Made by a program: the position numbers and the translations under genes
Assembly (NCBI GenBank): GCA_965240325.2
Contig: OZ251230.1
Location: 2,170,001-2,234,000 of the forward strand
Source of the DNA: Rebecca billardiae RCC1528
Lineage: Eukaryota > Haptophyta
Length of the DNA stretch: 64,000 nucleotides
Reading direction: 5' to 3'
The notes under the pieces: generated by a model
The model's input: the letters and a program-made list of their open reading frames with translations, nothing else
What the model was told of the DNA's origin: nothing
Databases searched by the model: none
Shown here: positions 22,018 through 32,034 of the stretch, piece after piece
Layout of the letters: the number at the start of each line of letters is the position of its first letter
Position numbering within the stretch: the stretch's first letter is position 1

Positions 22018-23013
22018 ATGGTCGAGTCGTCCGTCACCGTCGCCGTGACCGGTGCCGCCGGTCAGATCGCGTACTCGCTGCTCCCGCGCCTGCTCGACGG
22101 GTCCATCTTCGGCAAGCACGTCAGGGTCAACCTCCACCTGCTCGACATTGAGCCCTGCCTCGAGGCGGTCAAGGGCGTCGTGCTCGAGCTCGAGGACCTG
22201 CGCGTGCCGCTGCTCGGCAAGACGCTGGTGAGCTCGAACGCCGAGGAGGCGTTCAAGGACGTCGACGTAGCCGTGCTCCTCGGCGCGTTCCCGCGCAAGG
22301 ACGGCATGGAGCGCAAGGACCTCCTCGCGAAGAACGCGGGCATCTTTGCCGCGCAGGGCAAGGCGCTCGCCAAGGTGGGCAAGCCCGAGTGCAAGATCGT
22401 CGTCGTGGGCAACCCGGCGAACACGAACGCGCGCATCCTGGCGGACGCCGCCGCGCCGACGGTCCCGCGGCACAACATCACCGCGCTCACCCGCCTCGAC
22501 CACAACCGCCTGCACGCGCAGCTCGCGATGCGCGTGGGCGCGTCGGTCGAGGACGTGCGCCAGGCGGTGATCTGGGGCAACCACTCGTCCACGCAGTTCC
22601 CGGACTGGACGCGCGCCACGGTGAAGGGCGTGCCGGTGAGCGAGCTCTTCAAGTCCGAGGAGGACCAGGCCTGGCTGAAGGGCGACCTCATCAGCTGCGT
22701 GCAGAAGCGCGGCGCCGCGATCATCAAGGCGCGCAAGCTCTCGTCGGCCATGTCCGCCGCGCGCGCCATCTACGACCACCTGCACGACCTGTTCAACGGG
22801 CACGACGACTGGGTGTCGATGGCCGTGCCGTCGGATGGGTCGTACGGCGTGCCCAAGGACATCGTCTACTCCTTCCCGTGCAAGTGCACCGGCAATGGCG
22901 ACTACGAGATCGTGCAGGGCCTCGAGATTGACGCGTGGTCGCGCGAGAAGATGGACGTCACCACCGCAGAGCTCGTCAAGGAGTTCGCCGACGCGCAGGC
23001 GGCGACCGCCTGA
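22018..23013 (+). CDS. MDH1: NAD-dependent malate dehydrogenase, cytosolic type
   Basis: Interconverts malate and oxaloacetate with NAD. Single exon; ATG at 22018 (MVESSVTVAVTGAAGQIAY) gives 331 residues, the usual length of cytosolic MDH. Motifs: NAD-binding GAAGQIAYSL at about residues 13-22, the Asp of LHLLDIEP that binds the adenosine ribose, substrate-binding Arg in AFPRKDGMERKDLL, VVGNPANTNA, catalytic Asp/Arg pair in LTRLDHNRLHAQLA, and the catalytic His189 in VIWGNHSSTQFPD. The PANTNA and WGNHS wording is typical of MDH1 and not of the mitochondrial MDH2 or of lactate dehydrogenase. The frame continues 43 codons upstream with an ATG at 21889; an alternative targeted isoform is possible but that stretch is not clearly a leader. 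Confidence 0.96.
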   Translation: MVESSVTVAVTGAAGQIAYSLLPRLLDGSIFGKHVRVNLHLLDIEPCLEAVKGVVLELEDLRVPLLGKTLVSSNAEEAFKDVDVAVLLGAFPRKDGMERKDLLAKNAGIFAAQGKALAKVGKPECKIVVVGNPANTNARILADAAAPTVPRHNITALTRLDHNRLHAQLAMRVGASVEDVRQAVIWGNHSSTQFPDWTRATVKGVPVSELFKSEEDQAWLKGDLISCVQKRGAAIIKARKLSSAMSAARAIYDHLHDLFNGHDDWVSMAVPSDGSYGVPKDIVYSFPCKCTGNGDYEIVQGLEIDAWSREKMDVTTAELVKEFADAQAATA

Positions 23014-23723
23014 GGCGCGCGGCGCACCTGCACGACGAGTGGCATCCTGTGTCGGCTGTAGGCGCCTCGTGCTCCATCATGGCCGTGGTGGGACAGTCCG
23101 AGCCTCCGGGCCGGCAGGCGCCCGCCCGGAGCCCGCGGCGCCGGGCCGCCAATGCAGCAAATGAGCGAAGTGTCGGACCGGTGGTCACGTCCGCCGAACA
23201 CCATCATAATCATCTTCCATTAGATAAGAACGGTGGCCCACTGGCACTGGCCACTGGCTGCTGATCGGACCGAGACGGACCGTCGGCGCGGACCGTCACC
23301 GAGTAAGTGCGGGCCCCGGCACTGGCGGCAGTCGCGCGGGGCGGCCCCGTGGCCGTGACGCGCCTGCCGCGGGTCCCGCGGTCAGTGTCACGACAGTACG
23401 AAATACTACTACGTCCGGCTACGGCTGACGGGTGACGCTCATCCACGGGGTCACTGACTAGCAGTTAGTCTAGTAAGTATTCTAGGCCGTACCGTAGCCT
23501 ATTCTGCCAAACGTTGACGGTCATAATAGCCTGCTCCGACCATCTCAGGATGCAACTTGCAAGGGCCCTTGGCCCTTGCGAGCAGGTGACTGCCGTGATT
23601 GTGACATTTGTGTGTGAACCGAATCTGACGATTGATGATACAGTCTTAACTGAAGGCCCTTGTCCTAGCTTGATCTGAATTCTGATCAAGGGTGAAGGGC
23701 CCTTTACTGTACAGACTGTATGA
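23014..23723. other. intergenic, 710 bp
   Basis: Spacer between two plus-strand genes. Two short mirror-like stretches occur near 23560-23580 (GGGCCCTTGGCCCTTG) and 23655-23700 (GAAGGCCCTTG / GTGAAGGGCCC). No gene is seen. Confidence 0.5.
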
Positions 23724-25028
23724 ATGAACTCACTGGGCGAGTGCCGAGTGGGTGGAACGCCTTCGATGTCCGATATGATGGCCGCCTTCTGCGTATTACG
23801 CCGGCTCGATGCGCGCGCGGGAGCGCGCGCCTCGCTCCAGCTCTTGATCTTGACCATCGCCCTCCCGCCCAGGGCATGCACTCCTGTGGAGCCGCAGCGC
23901 CCTTATTGCCCCGGTGTGTACCAGCTGCTGCTTCCTGGCTCGGCCGCACCAGCTCTCATCATGCCTCGGTCCCTCCCACCGCCCACCAAGATGGGCGACG
24001 TGGTCTTCCCCCACTCGGGCTCGGTGAAGCCACACGCCTTGTTCCGACGAGGGCGGGCCGCGCTCAAGGCCTTCCACCGCAGCGTGCTCCCCGAGCTCCG
24101 GCTGATCAGCGCGCGCGAGCTGGGCAGCACTGCGTGTGTCGTCGTCGACGTGGGCGCCGCGCAGTACGGGGTACTCGGAGGGTACGACGACAGCGACAGC
24201 CTTGAGTTCCTCGAGCTCTTTGGCGGCGAGTGCGCTGTGCACGCCTTCGACCTGGCCGAGGACCAGCTGCGCAAGCTCGAGCAGCTTGCGCTGCGTGCGT
24301 CCCCTGCTCGCGCGGCCGCGCTGCACACGCACCACCTGGGTCTTTCGAACGAGAGCGGCGTGCGGGCGGTCGTTGGCGAAGAGGGTCGTCAGAACATGTG
24401 GGCCCTCGCGCGCCCGGGCGCGCCCACGACGCGTGCTGCGCCGACCGGCAGCGGCGAGCGCGGCGCGCCGCACGCGGCCGTGCGCACCACAACATACGAC
24501 AGCTGGGCTCGCGCCGCAGGCATCGGCTTTGTGCTGTACGTCAAGGCGGACATCCAGGGGCTGGAGGCGGAGCTGCTCGCGGGCATGCTCGGCGCGCTGC
24601 GTGGCCGGCGGGTGGCGGCGTGCAGCTTCGAGTACTCGTACCACTGGCCTGCGCACGCCTCTCTTGACAGCCTGCAGCGGACGGTGGCGGCGCTGGGCTA
24701 CGCAGTGTACATACTGGGCGCGCACGTGCCGAGCACAGGCGCGCGCGGAGAGGTGCGCTCGTCGCGTGGCCCCCCGAGCACGAGCATGTGCGGCGCGCAC
24801 CCGTGCGTGGGCGCGCACACGTCCGACGCGTTCGCCTACCCTGTGAGCGGCCCGTACTGGACGGAGGCTGCGGAGCTGTGCGCCGCGCGCAAGCGGCACT
24901 GTATCGTAGACATTCTCGTGGTCCAGAGCCCCAGTGCGTACGAGGACGCCATCCTGCAAAGCCTCAACGGCTGGCGCAGGGGCCGCGTCAGCCCGTCGTC
25001 GCTGGGGTCAGTCGACTGCAAGCCATAG
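23724..25028 (+). CDS. FkbM-like SAM-dependent methyltransferase, signal-anchored
   Basis: Single exon, 434 residues from the ATG at 23724; in-frame Mets at 23766 or 23778 could also serve. A hydrophobic segment at about residues 37-49 (LQLLILTIALPP) after an Arg-rich stretch suggests a signal anchor, so the enzyme probably works in the secretory lumen. Motif I for S-adenosylmethionine is VVVDVGAAQYG (Asp142, Gly144), and motif IV is VLYVKADIQGLEAELLAGM (Lys274), the counterpart of the FkbM K(I/A)D.QG.E pattern. FkbM enzymes methylate sugars or other hydroxyl groups. Substrate cannot be told. A Cys-containing insertion (STSMCGAHPCVGAH) precedes the C-terminal part. Confidence 0.8.
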   Translation: MNSLGECRVGGTPSMSDMMAAFCVLRRLDARAGARASLQLLILTIALPPRACTPVEPQRPYCPGVYQLLLPGSAAPALIMPRSLPPPTKMGDVVFPHSGSVKPHALFRRGRAALKAFHRSVLPELRLISARELGSTACVVVDVGAAQYGVLGGYDDSDSLEFLELFGGECAVHAFDLAEDQLRKLEQLALRASPARAAALHTHHLGLSNESGVRAVVGEEGRQNMWALARPGAPTTRAAPTGSGERGAPHAAVRTTTYDSWARAAGIGFVLYVKADIQGLEAELLAGMLGALRGRRVAACSFEYSYHWPAHASLDSLQRTVAALGYAVYILGAHVPSTGARGEVRSSRGPPSTSMCGAHPCVGAHTSDAFAYPVSGPYWTEAAELCAARKRHCIVDILVVQSPSAYEDAILQSLNGWRRGRVSPSSLGSVDCKP

Positions 25029-25732
25029 CATAAGCAGTGTACAGTATATATCGTTGGAGTCATCAGCAAGTTCATCAGAACTATTCATCAGCGCAGCAGC
25101 TGATAATAAATATCATATATCATCATCAATATGTGGCGTTATAGGGAACCTATAACTGAGCGAGTGTCTATGAGCGACGCCAAGAATCCGGCTCGCACGG
25201 CATTCCTGCGTTGTCCTGTGCGCACCGCCGCGCGCAGGAGTCCTGTTGCGCTGCCAATCTGGCCCACAGCCCCACAGCGGCGCACCTGCAGGACTCGGTT
25301 GGTTACCGCTCACATCGGATCGATCAGGCTTCGCTCTCGGGGGCGCCATGGGGCTGCTCACGACGAAGGCGCCGAGCTGGGCAAGGGAATCGCCTGCATC
25401 GAGCACTGCCGGGTGCACTCTCCGCTGCAGGAGGTGCACCGCAGTCGCGCAGCCCCTCTGCTCGGTAAGGTCGCTGGCTGTCTGTGTGGCCCGGCTCCCC
25501 GCCTGATCGTTCGGCGGCGCGACGACATCATCTACTGTCTTCGCCGCGTCGCCCCTCATGCAATATGGTCTCCTGCTCTCGCCGCTGTCGCGTCAACCCG
25601 CACGCTTCATCGTTTGCCCGCCCGCCCACCCTCGGCCTCTGGCGGATATGGAAGCACTGCAGTGTCAGCGAGCCATCAGCCTTAATCGACCTTGCTCAGT
25701 GACTGACGACTCGCGGGCGCCCTCTCGACCTC

Positions 25733-25854
25733 GGGCAGCAGCTCAACCGCCACGCCGCTGCCAGCGCCCGCTGTCGTTCGTTGCTCAAATCCCGGGCAGC
25801 AGCTCAACCGCCACGCCGCTGCCAGCGCCCGCTGTCGTTCGTTGCTCAAATCCC
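25733..25854. repeat. 61-bp tandem duplication, two perfect copies
   Basis: 25733-25793 and 25794-25854 are identical, beginning GGGCAGCAGCTCAACC and ending CTCAAATCCC. The identity implies a recent event. Confidence 0.9.
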
Positions 25855-25990
25855 AACATAGCTAACCTGATCGTTCCATGATTGATCATTGTGGTCTGTC
25901 TACTCCACGACGCCGCGCGCCGCGACCATCCAGCTCCAGAGTCCATTCGTACCCGACGCCTTGTACGAGCCGGGCATGGCGGAGTGGCTA

Positions 25991-25993
<3 letters not shown>

Positions 25994-26058
<65 letters not shown>

Positions 26059-26080
26059 TATAAATATAAATATAAATATA
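25994..26080. repeat. TA microsatellite with TAAATA tail
   Basis: About 60 bp of pure (TA)n passing into ATAAATATAAATATAAAT. Confidence 0.95.
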
Positions 26081-26384
26081 AATGTCGATGAATCAGCAGT
26101 TCTACCGGAAACGGCGGTGACGACTAGGTCACTAAGACCGTGGGCCGTGCTCGGCCAGCGTCATCACTACAGCAGTCATCATGTACATGTGACGACTACG
26201 ATGATGGGCCGCATCAATCGGGGTAGGTCGTAGTCATGCAGTATCGTCAGCAGAGTCGGAGTAGCTTAGCTAGTAGTCGGAGTCGGACTGCCGCCGCCGG
26301 ACGCCGCTGCGCTGCGGGCCTGCGGCCGGCGCCGCTGCGCGACGGGCAGCGGACCGCGGCCACGCCGCCCTTCATCTGGCCGGC

Positions 26385-26652
26385 AGCGGCGCAAACGAGC
26401 CGGCGGTGCGGCCCAGTCCCTAGGGCTAGCTAACTAGATCGGCGGCAGCGAGCTGCGCGTCGGCGTGACGGTGGCGGCTGCTTGCACGGCGGGCGCTCCG
26501 CCGGCCGCCAGCCCAACCGCAGCGTGCGCAACTGCCAGACACTCGCCGCGACTCGCGGGCTCGGCGCGCCCGCTTTGGCGTGAGCAGCCTCGGCGCGCCG
26601 CGCACGCCGTCGGGCAGAGGCCGCGCGCCGAGCGAGAGCGAGAGCGAGGTGT
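26385..26652 (-). pseudogene. decayed duplicate of the 3' end of the LRR/dynein-stalk gene
   Basis: This stretch matches 28765-28988 in the same orientation: GCGGCCCAGTCCCTAG, CTAGATCGGCGGCAGCGAGC, GCGCGTCGGCGTGACGG, GGCGCGCCGCGCACGCCGTC and GCCGCGCGCCGAGCGAGAGC occur in both, in the same order. It covers the last about 58 codons of the gene plus its 3' flank. The copy has substitutions, an insertion of about 40 bp near 26535 and breaks in frame, so it cannot encode the tail. It lies just downstream of the ankyrin/MYND gene, as the source lies downstream of its own gene. Confidence 0.8.
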
Positions 26653-26738
26653 AGGACTGTAGTATATCAGCAGCTCGTCATTGTACTAATTAGCCGGCCC
26701 AGATGCTGCAGTGCTGCTCATCATCGATCGTCGTCGAG

Positions 26739-28287
26739 TCACTGGCTGCCGGCCCGCGCGTGCAGCCCACACCATTTGCGGTGCGTACGCCAGTCGCGCC
26801 GCTGGCACTCCTCACTGCGATGAATCCACAGGAGCGCGGGCACGCGCCGCGACGCGCGTACATCAGACAGGCGGGGCACGCAAGGGACGTGTCAGCACCA
26901 AGGCCGTACAGTGGCATAGCGCGCGCATGGCGCTCGGGCGCCGCGCCGCGCCGCACCTGCAGTACACCACCGCCTTGCAACGCCCGCACCGACGGCCGCC
27001 ACAGCCGCCGCACGCGGCGCACGCGCGCGTGTCTCGATGCAGCGGCGCATGCCCGCGCTCGACAGCATGCGGCAGCACGTGCTCCACCCACAGCTGCTGC
27101 ATAGCGCCCGAGTGCACGCCGCCAAACCTGCCGTCTGCAGCCAGCTCATACCCCAGCGGCAGCAGCTCCACAGCGCGCGCGCGCGCGGGTGCTGGGAAGA
27201 GGTGGTGGGTCTTGGGGCTCCACGGGCTGGCCGCCGCGACCACGGCCGCCGCGGCACCGTGGTGCGGATCGGTTGCGAGCGCGGCGTAGGCCAGCGCGAG
27301 GGGTGACGACTTGCCATCGGCGCTGAGGGCGTCGGTGTCGGTGAGCGCGCGCAGCTGTGCCACCGCCTCCGCCTCGCTCAGCAGCTCGACGTGGTGCAGG
27401 GCAGTGGGCCAGCGCGACGCGCGCTCGAGCCAGGCCGAGAGCTCGCTCTCGTCACCAAAAAAGCGCATTGCACCGCTCGCGCCAGCTCGCTCACCGAGAT
27501 CGAGCATGCGTATCCCGCGCAGCGCTTGGGCCTTGCACAGCAGCTGCACCACCTGCAGCCGCTCAGCGGGCGTGTGGTCGGTGCGCTTCGCTGGCTGTTC
27601 GCAAACAGCCCGTGCCAGCAGGGTGCCAGGCATGCCAGGCATGCCTAGAATCACTGCCGAAGGCTCACAGGCGTCAACATCCGCATGCGCGTCGAGCAGC
27701 AGCCGCACGCACGGCGCGCGCAGCTCTCGCACCGCCGCGGAGATCGGCTGCGGCATGTCGTGATCTCCGTCGATGCAGTTGATGTTTGCGCGCGCGGCGA
27801 TGAGCAGCTGCACGCACTCGGCGTGGCCTTGGGAGCAGGAGACAGAAATTGCACTTCGGGTGTTCTCGAAGCTATGCTGGTCGACGCTCGCGCCTGCGTC
27901 GAGCAGGACGCGCAGGCACTCCGCATGGCCCCAACAGGACGCGATGTGGAGGGCCGCCAGCCCGGTTCTTGTGGTGGTGGCATCCGGGTCGGCGTTCGCC
28001 TCGAGGAGGAGCTGCGCGCACACCGCATGACCGGCTGCACATGCGTGATGCAGCGCGTTGAATCGAGGCTGGTGAATCTTATCCTTGATGTGAACGTCAG
28101 CGCCTGCCTCGAGGAGCAGCCGCGCGCACTCGGCCTGTCCATTGGCGCATGCGCGCGTGAGCGCGGTCCACCCGCGTGCGTCGTGGCCGTCGAGATCGCC
28201 GCCCAGTGCCAGAAGTGACTCGAGCTGGTGCACATCGCCACGCAGGCACGCGTCCGCCATGTCTTCCGTCAGCTCCTCGCGAGTCAT
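26739..28287 (-). CDS. ankyrin-repeat protein with C-terminal MYND zinc finger
   Basis: Protein-interaction scaffold; MYND fingers bind proline-rich peptides. Exons: 28287-26957 and 26814-26739, intron 142 bp (GTGCGGCGCG donor, ATCGCAG acceptor), 468 residues. Five or six ankyrin repeats fill about residues 5-215 (for example GWTALTRACANGQAECARLL, LAALHIASCWGHAECLRVLL, SAISVSCSQGHAECVQLL). A helical middle region follows without a named domain. The MYND finger starts in exon 1 (CAACGGCGGRRCGRCKAVVYC) and is completed only by the splice: SEECQRRDWRTHRKWC, which gives all the expected Cys and His ligands. Unspliced reading destroys it, which supports the intron. Similar ankyrin-MYND proteins are common in algae. 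Confidence 0.9.
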
Positions 28288-28811
28288 CGCCTCGAGGCAG
28301 AGCCGCCGCTGCGTACACGGCGCGCGTCGCGGGGTCTACAGGTCGTGGTGCGAGGCGCCACGCTTTTGGCGGGAAGACGGCGCGGCCTCTTTGGCTCTTT
28401 CGCGCCCTCGACTCCCAGACTGACCAAGCAGGCAGTTCTTCATATTGTCTCCTCGGTCTGGTGAGCTTACTATACATGCATAGTTTACGAGGTTACTATT
28501 TGTTTTAACGTGTGTGAGGCTCATGCACGGTGGCAGGTTGCCGCGCCATCCTTCATCGCATGCTCTCCGAAGAGAGACCTGGAAACTGGTTTGCAGTAGC
28601 AAGGGCGGAGCAGTAGCTAGTAGTATCGCGCGCATCTATGCAAGTATCGTCTAACCAGAGTCCCGCGCGGCGCGGGCGAGCGTCGCGACCGGATTGGCGC
28701 GCGCCGGCTGCGGGCTGATGCCAGTGCGCGACGTAAATATATGACCCCGGCTGCGCGCCGCTTCGTCTCGGGCAGCGGCGCAGACGAGCGTGCGGCCCAG
28801 TCCCTAGCTAG
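28288..28811. other. intergenic, 5' of the ankyrin/MYND gene
   Basis: 524-bp spacer. The part from about 28765 to 28811 is the 3' flank that was copied together with the gene end to 26385-26435. No gene seen. Confidence 0.5.
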
Positions 28812-31775
28812 CTAGATCGGCGGCAGCGAGCTGCGCGTCGGCGTGACGGCGGCGGCTGCTGGCACGGCGGGCGGCGCTCCGGCCGCGAGCCCAGCCGCCG
28901 CGTGCGCACCCTTTGGCGCGAGCAGCCCCGGCGCGCCGCGCACGCCGTCGGGCAGCAGCCGCGCGCCGAGCGAGAGCGAGAGCGAGGTGACCATCGTCGA
29001 GCCCATGCTCACGCTCACCGACGTGCTCAGCGTCGAGGTCTGCGTGGGCGAGGGGAGGCGCGGCAGCGGCGCCGCGCCGAGGCCCGGCGATGCCTCGAGC
29101 GCGGTGTGCGGCCGCGCGGGCGGCGCGCGCGGCTGCTGCGCCGCCGCCGGCTGCCCCGCGCCCTCCGCGCCACCGCCGCCGCCCGGCTCGGCGCCCGCAC
29201 CCGCGCCCTCGCCCAGCTCGCGCGCCAGCGCCTCGCACGCCACCTCCGGGCCGCGCACCTCCGCGCGCACGCGCCGCAGGCCCGCCTCGTTCTCCGCGCG
29301 GCGCGCGGCGTGCGCGCGCGCCGCGGCCTCGAGATCGTCGGCGCGCGTTCGCAGCGCCTCGCTCTCCCGCGCGGCGGCGGTGTGGTCGACCTCGGAGAGG
29401 ATCCACTCGAGCAGCGGCCGCGCCGCCTTGGACGCGCGGCCCGCGCGCTCCAGCATCGCGCGCTCGCCGACCGCGCCGTCCAGGTTGGACGACAGCAGCG
29501 AGACGAGCGCCGGATCGAGGCCTCCGGACGGGTGGCTCTCGACCCGGCCGAGCGTCTCCGCGCGCAGCACGTACGCGCGCGTCTCGCGCCAGGGAGGCAC
29601 GAGCGCGCTCCAGGCCGCGTGCGCGGCCGCGTGCGCCGCGTCCGTCGCGCCGGCGCTCGCCGCCGCGCCCGCCGACGCGGCCGCGCCGCCGCGCGGCGGC
29701 GTGGTCAGCTGGCCCGAGCGCGCGCGCCTCACGGCCGCGGGCGCGCCGCGCGGCCCGCCGCCGCCCCCGGGCAGCGCGGCGGCCGACTGGCCGCGCGCGA
29801 GCGGCGGCGCGTGCGCAAAGCCGCTGCCACCGCCACCGACGGCGTCGGCGGCGCTCTTGCGCCGCGCGCCGCCGCCGCCGCCGCCGCCGCCGCCTCTACT
29901 GCCCACAGCAGTGGACGGCGGGCGTCGCGTCGCGGGCGGCGGCAGCGGCGGCGGCGGGTGGGCCGGGCTCGGTGCGCCGCCTTTGCCGCCCGGCGGCTGG
30001 GTGCCCTGCGCCGCGCCGCTCTCCTCGCGGCTGGGCTCGGCGCTCGCCGCCAAGCCGTCACCACCCGCTGCGGCCGCGGCCGCCTCCGCCTCCGCCTCCG
30101 CCGCGGCCGCCTCCGCCGCGGCCGCCGCGGCCGCCGCGGCCGCGCGCTGCTTCGCATCCGTGGCGGCAAACGCGGCGAGCGCTGCGGCGGCGCCCGGCCG
30201 CGCGGAGACGCCGTCGAGGACGAGGGCGAGCGCCTCGAGCGTGCGGCGCACCACGGCGGGCGGGCGGTCGAGCGCGCGCAGCTCGTCGAGCGCCGCGCGG
30301 GGCACGCGCACCGCCGCCGCGCGCGCGCTCTCCGCCCGAGCCTGCGCGGCCGCGAGCGCGCCCTGCGCCTCGCGCAGCCGCGCGTGCGCGCCGTCCGCGG
30401 CCGCCTCCTCGGCGCGCAGCGCGTCGGCGGCTCGGAGCAGCTCGCGCTCGAGGGCGCGCTGCCCGCCGAGCGAGCGCTCGCGCGCGCCGAGCGCCGCGCG
30501 CAGCGCGACCAGGTCGGACGCGAGGCTGCGCGCCGCCGCGGCGCGCGCCGCCTCGTCTGCGCGCCTCGCGTCTCGCTCGCGCCTCCGCTCGCCCACCGCG
30601 GCCGCGCGCCGGAGCATGGCGGCGGCCTCGGCGGCGGTGCGGTCGGCGAGGGCGGAGCGGGCGGAGGCCTCGCTCGCGGCGAGCTCCGCCGCGAGCGCCG
30701 CCGCGCGCCGCCGCTCCGCCTCGTCGCGCGCGCGCCGCTCCGCCTCGCGCGCGCTCCGCGCCGCGTCCGCCGCCGCCTCGCGCCGCGCCGCCTCCTCGTC
30801 GGCCGCCTGCGCTCGCAGCCACGACAGGACGGCGGCCGTGCCGCGCGCGACGACGGCGGGCGGCGGGCGCTGCAGCGGGTTCGAGCCGAGCGGCATCTCG
30901 CGCAGCGCGGGCGCGTGCCCGAGCGCCAGCGGCAGCGCGCGCAGGCAGTTGGCCTCGAGCGACAGCGTGGCGAGCGCGGGCGCGTCGCGGCGCGCGTCCC
31001 ATGTTGGCCCGATCGGCAGCGCAGGGAGCCGGTTGTGGCCGAGTCTGAGCGTGCGCAGCGCGGGGCAGGCGAGCAGCGTGTGCGGCAGGCTGACCAGGTC
31101 GTTGCGCGAGAGGTCGCACCACTCGAGCGCCGCCCACGCGCCCTCGCCGCCCTCCGCCCGCCCCGCCTCCGAGCCCGGCGGCAGCGTCGCGTGCGCCATG
31201 CGGTTTCGGCTCAGGTCGAGCTGCGTGAGCGCCCGCAGCGCGAGCAGCGCGGGCGGGAGGTAGGTGAGGCGGTTGGCGGCGAGGCAGAGGTGGCGCAGCG
31301 CGGGCAGGCCGAGCCGGACCTCCTCCGCGCTCGGGAAGTTGGGCGCGAGGATCATGTTCCCGCCCAGGTCGAGCAGCTCGAGCGACGGGATGAGCGTGAG
31401 CTCGTGCGGGAACGACTCGAGGCTGTTGCGCGAGAGGTCGAGCGAGGTGAGCGCGCCGAGCATGCGGATCGAGATGGAGCGGTCGCCCAGGTCGGAGAGC
31501 CGGTTCCGCGACAGGTCCACGTCGCGCAGCTGCAGCAGCTCCTCCGGGTCCAGCCGGCCGAGCTGCAGCTCGTGCACGCCCGCGATGTTGCGCTCCGACA
31601 CGTCCAGCACGCCCGAGGGCGCGAAGGTGACGACGTGGCGCTCGACGGCGGTGAGCGGCGTGGTCTGCAGCGGGATGAGGAGGCCCGGGCGCACGCGCGG
31701 GGAGCCCAGCTCGGCGAGGACGCCCCCGTCCTCGCCCGCCTCCGCGGCGGCAGGCGCCAGGGGCCCGCCGTCCAT
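28812..31775 (-). CDS. leucine-rich-repeat protein with dynein-stalk-like C-terminal region
   Basis: Single exon, 987 residues from the ATG at 31775 (MDGGPLAPAAAEAGEDGG). About ten LRRs at residues 60-330 follow the LxxLxLxxN pattern (LRDVDLSRNRLSDL, LTSLDLSRNSLESFP, LRHLCLAANRLTYLP, LTQLDLSRNRM, LRTLRLGHNRLPALP, LATLSLEANCLRALP). A long Ala/Arg/Glu coiled coil covers about 340-500. Then comes LDELRALDRPPAVVRRTLEA (about 492-515), which resembles the end of coiled-coil 1 of dynein heavy chains (..IKSLKKPPAGVKLVMEAV..). After a low-complexity insertion, ARPLLEWILSEVD preceded by GRASKA (about 775-792) resembles the SKAA..L..WV.A motif that opens coiled-coil 2, and a second coiled coil follows. 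So it seems to carry a stalk/microtubule-binding unit without AAA motor modules. The tail is Ser/Thr/Gly/Pro-rich. Head-to-head with the nucleotidyltransferase gene. Confidence 0.82.
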   Translation of the reverse strand: MDGGPLAPAAAEAGEDGGVLAELGSPRVRPGLLIPLQTTPLTAVERHVVTFAPSGVLDVSERNIAGVHELQLGRLDPEELLQLRDVDLSRNRLSDLGDRSISIRMLGALTSLDLSRNSLESFPHELTLIPSLELLDLGGNMILAPNFPSAEEVRLGLPALRHLCLAANRLTYLPPALLALRALTQLDLSRNRMAHATLPPGSEAGRAEGGEGAWAALEWCDLSRNDLVSLPHTLLACPALRTLRLGHNRLPALPIGPTWDARRDAPALATLSLEANCLRALPLALGHAPALREMPLGSNPLQRPPPAVVARGTAAVLSWLRAQAADEEAARREAAADAARSAREAERRARDEAERRRAAALAAELAASEASARSALADRTAAEAAAMLRRAAAVGERRRERDARRADEAARAAAARSLASDLVALRAALGARERSLGGQRALERELLRAADALRAEEAAADGAHARLREAQGALAAAQARAESARAAAVRVPRAALDELRALDRPPAVVRRTLEALALVLDGVSARPGAAAALAAFAATDAKQRAAAAAAAAAAEAAAAEAEAEAAAAAAGGDGLAASAEPSREESGAAQGTQPPGGKGGAPSPAHPPPPLPPPATRRPPSTAVGSRGGGGGGGGGARRKSAADAVGGGGSGFAHAPPLARGQSAAALPGGGGGPRGAPAAVRRARSGQLTTPPRGGAAASAGAAASAGATDAAHAAAHAAWSALVPPWRETRAYVLRAETLGRVESHPSGGLDPALVSLLSSNLDGAVGERAMLERAGRASKAARPLLEWILSEVDHTAAARESEALRTRADDLEAAARAHAARRAENEAGLRRVRAEVRGPEVACEALARELGEGAGAGAEPGGGGGAEGAGQPAAAQQPRAPPARPHTALEASPGLGAAPLPRLPSPTQTSTLSTSVSVSMGSTMVTSLSLSLGARLLPDGVRGAPGLLAPKGAHAAAGLAAGAPPAVPAAAAVTPTRSSLPPI

Positions 31776-32034
31776 CGCGCCTCCGCGCCCAGCGCTGTGC
31801 GCGGTGCCACGCTGCCCAGTGGCGGCGCGCACAACCGAAGAATGGAGCCTTCGCGATGACCGGACTGGGAAGCGAGCGAAGCGAGCCGCACGCCCGCCCG
31901 CCCGCACCGGACCGGGTTTATCGGTTCGCAACCCGCCATCTTGGATTGCGCGCCCACCACGTACGTGCGTGACGGCTGAGCGCGCTCTGGGCACATCCCC
32001 GGGCCCTCCGCGCGGTGCGCTGCTGGTGGCAGCC
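31776..32034. promoter_or_regulatory. shared 259-bp promoter region of divergent genes
   Basis: The shortest head-to-head spacer in the window. Moderately GC-rich, without an obvious TATA box. Confidence 0.5.

Larger units (their letters stand above)
25029..26738. other. intergenic, tail-to-tail, 1.7 kb, repeat-bearing
   Basis: Contains an AATAAA hexamer at about 25105 that could be a polyadenylation signal for the methyltransferase, a 61-bp tandem duplication, a TA microsatellite and a decayed copy of the 3' end of the LRR/dynein-stalk gene. No intact gene. Confidence 0.6.

Noticed and set aside
25975-25995. tRNA-like start (GGCGGAGTGGCTAGA)
   Set aside because: Resembles the 5' part of tRNA-Leu/Ser, but no anticodon stem, T arm or acceptor partner follows; a TA tract begins directly after.
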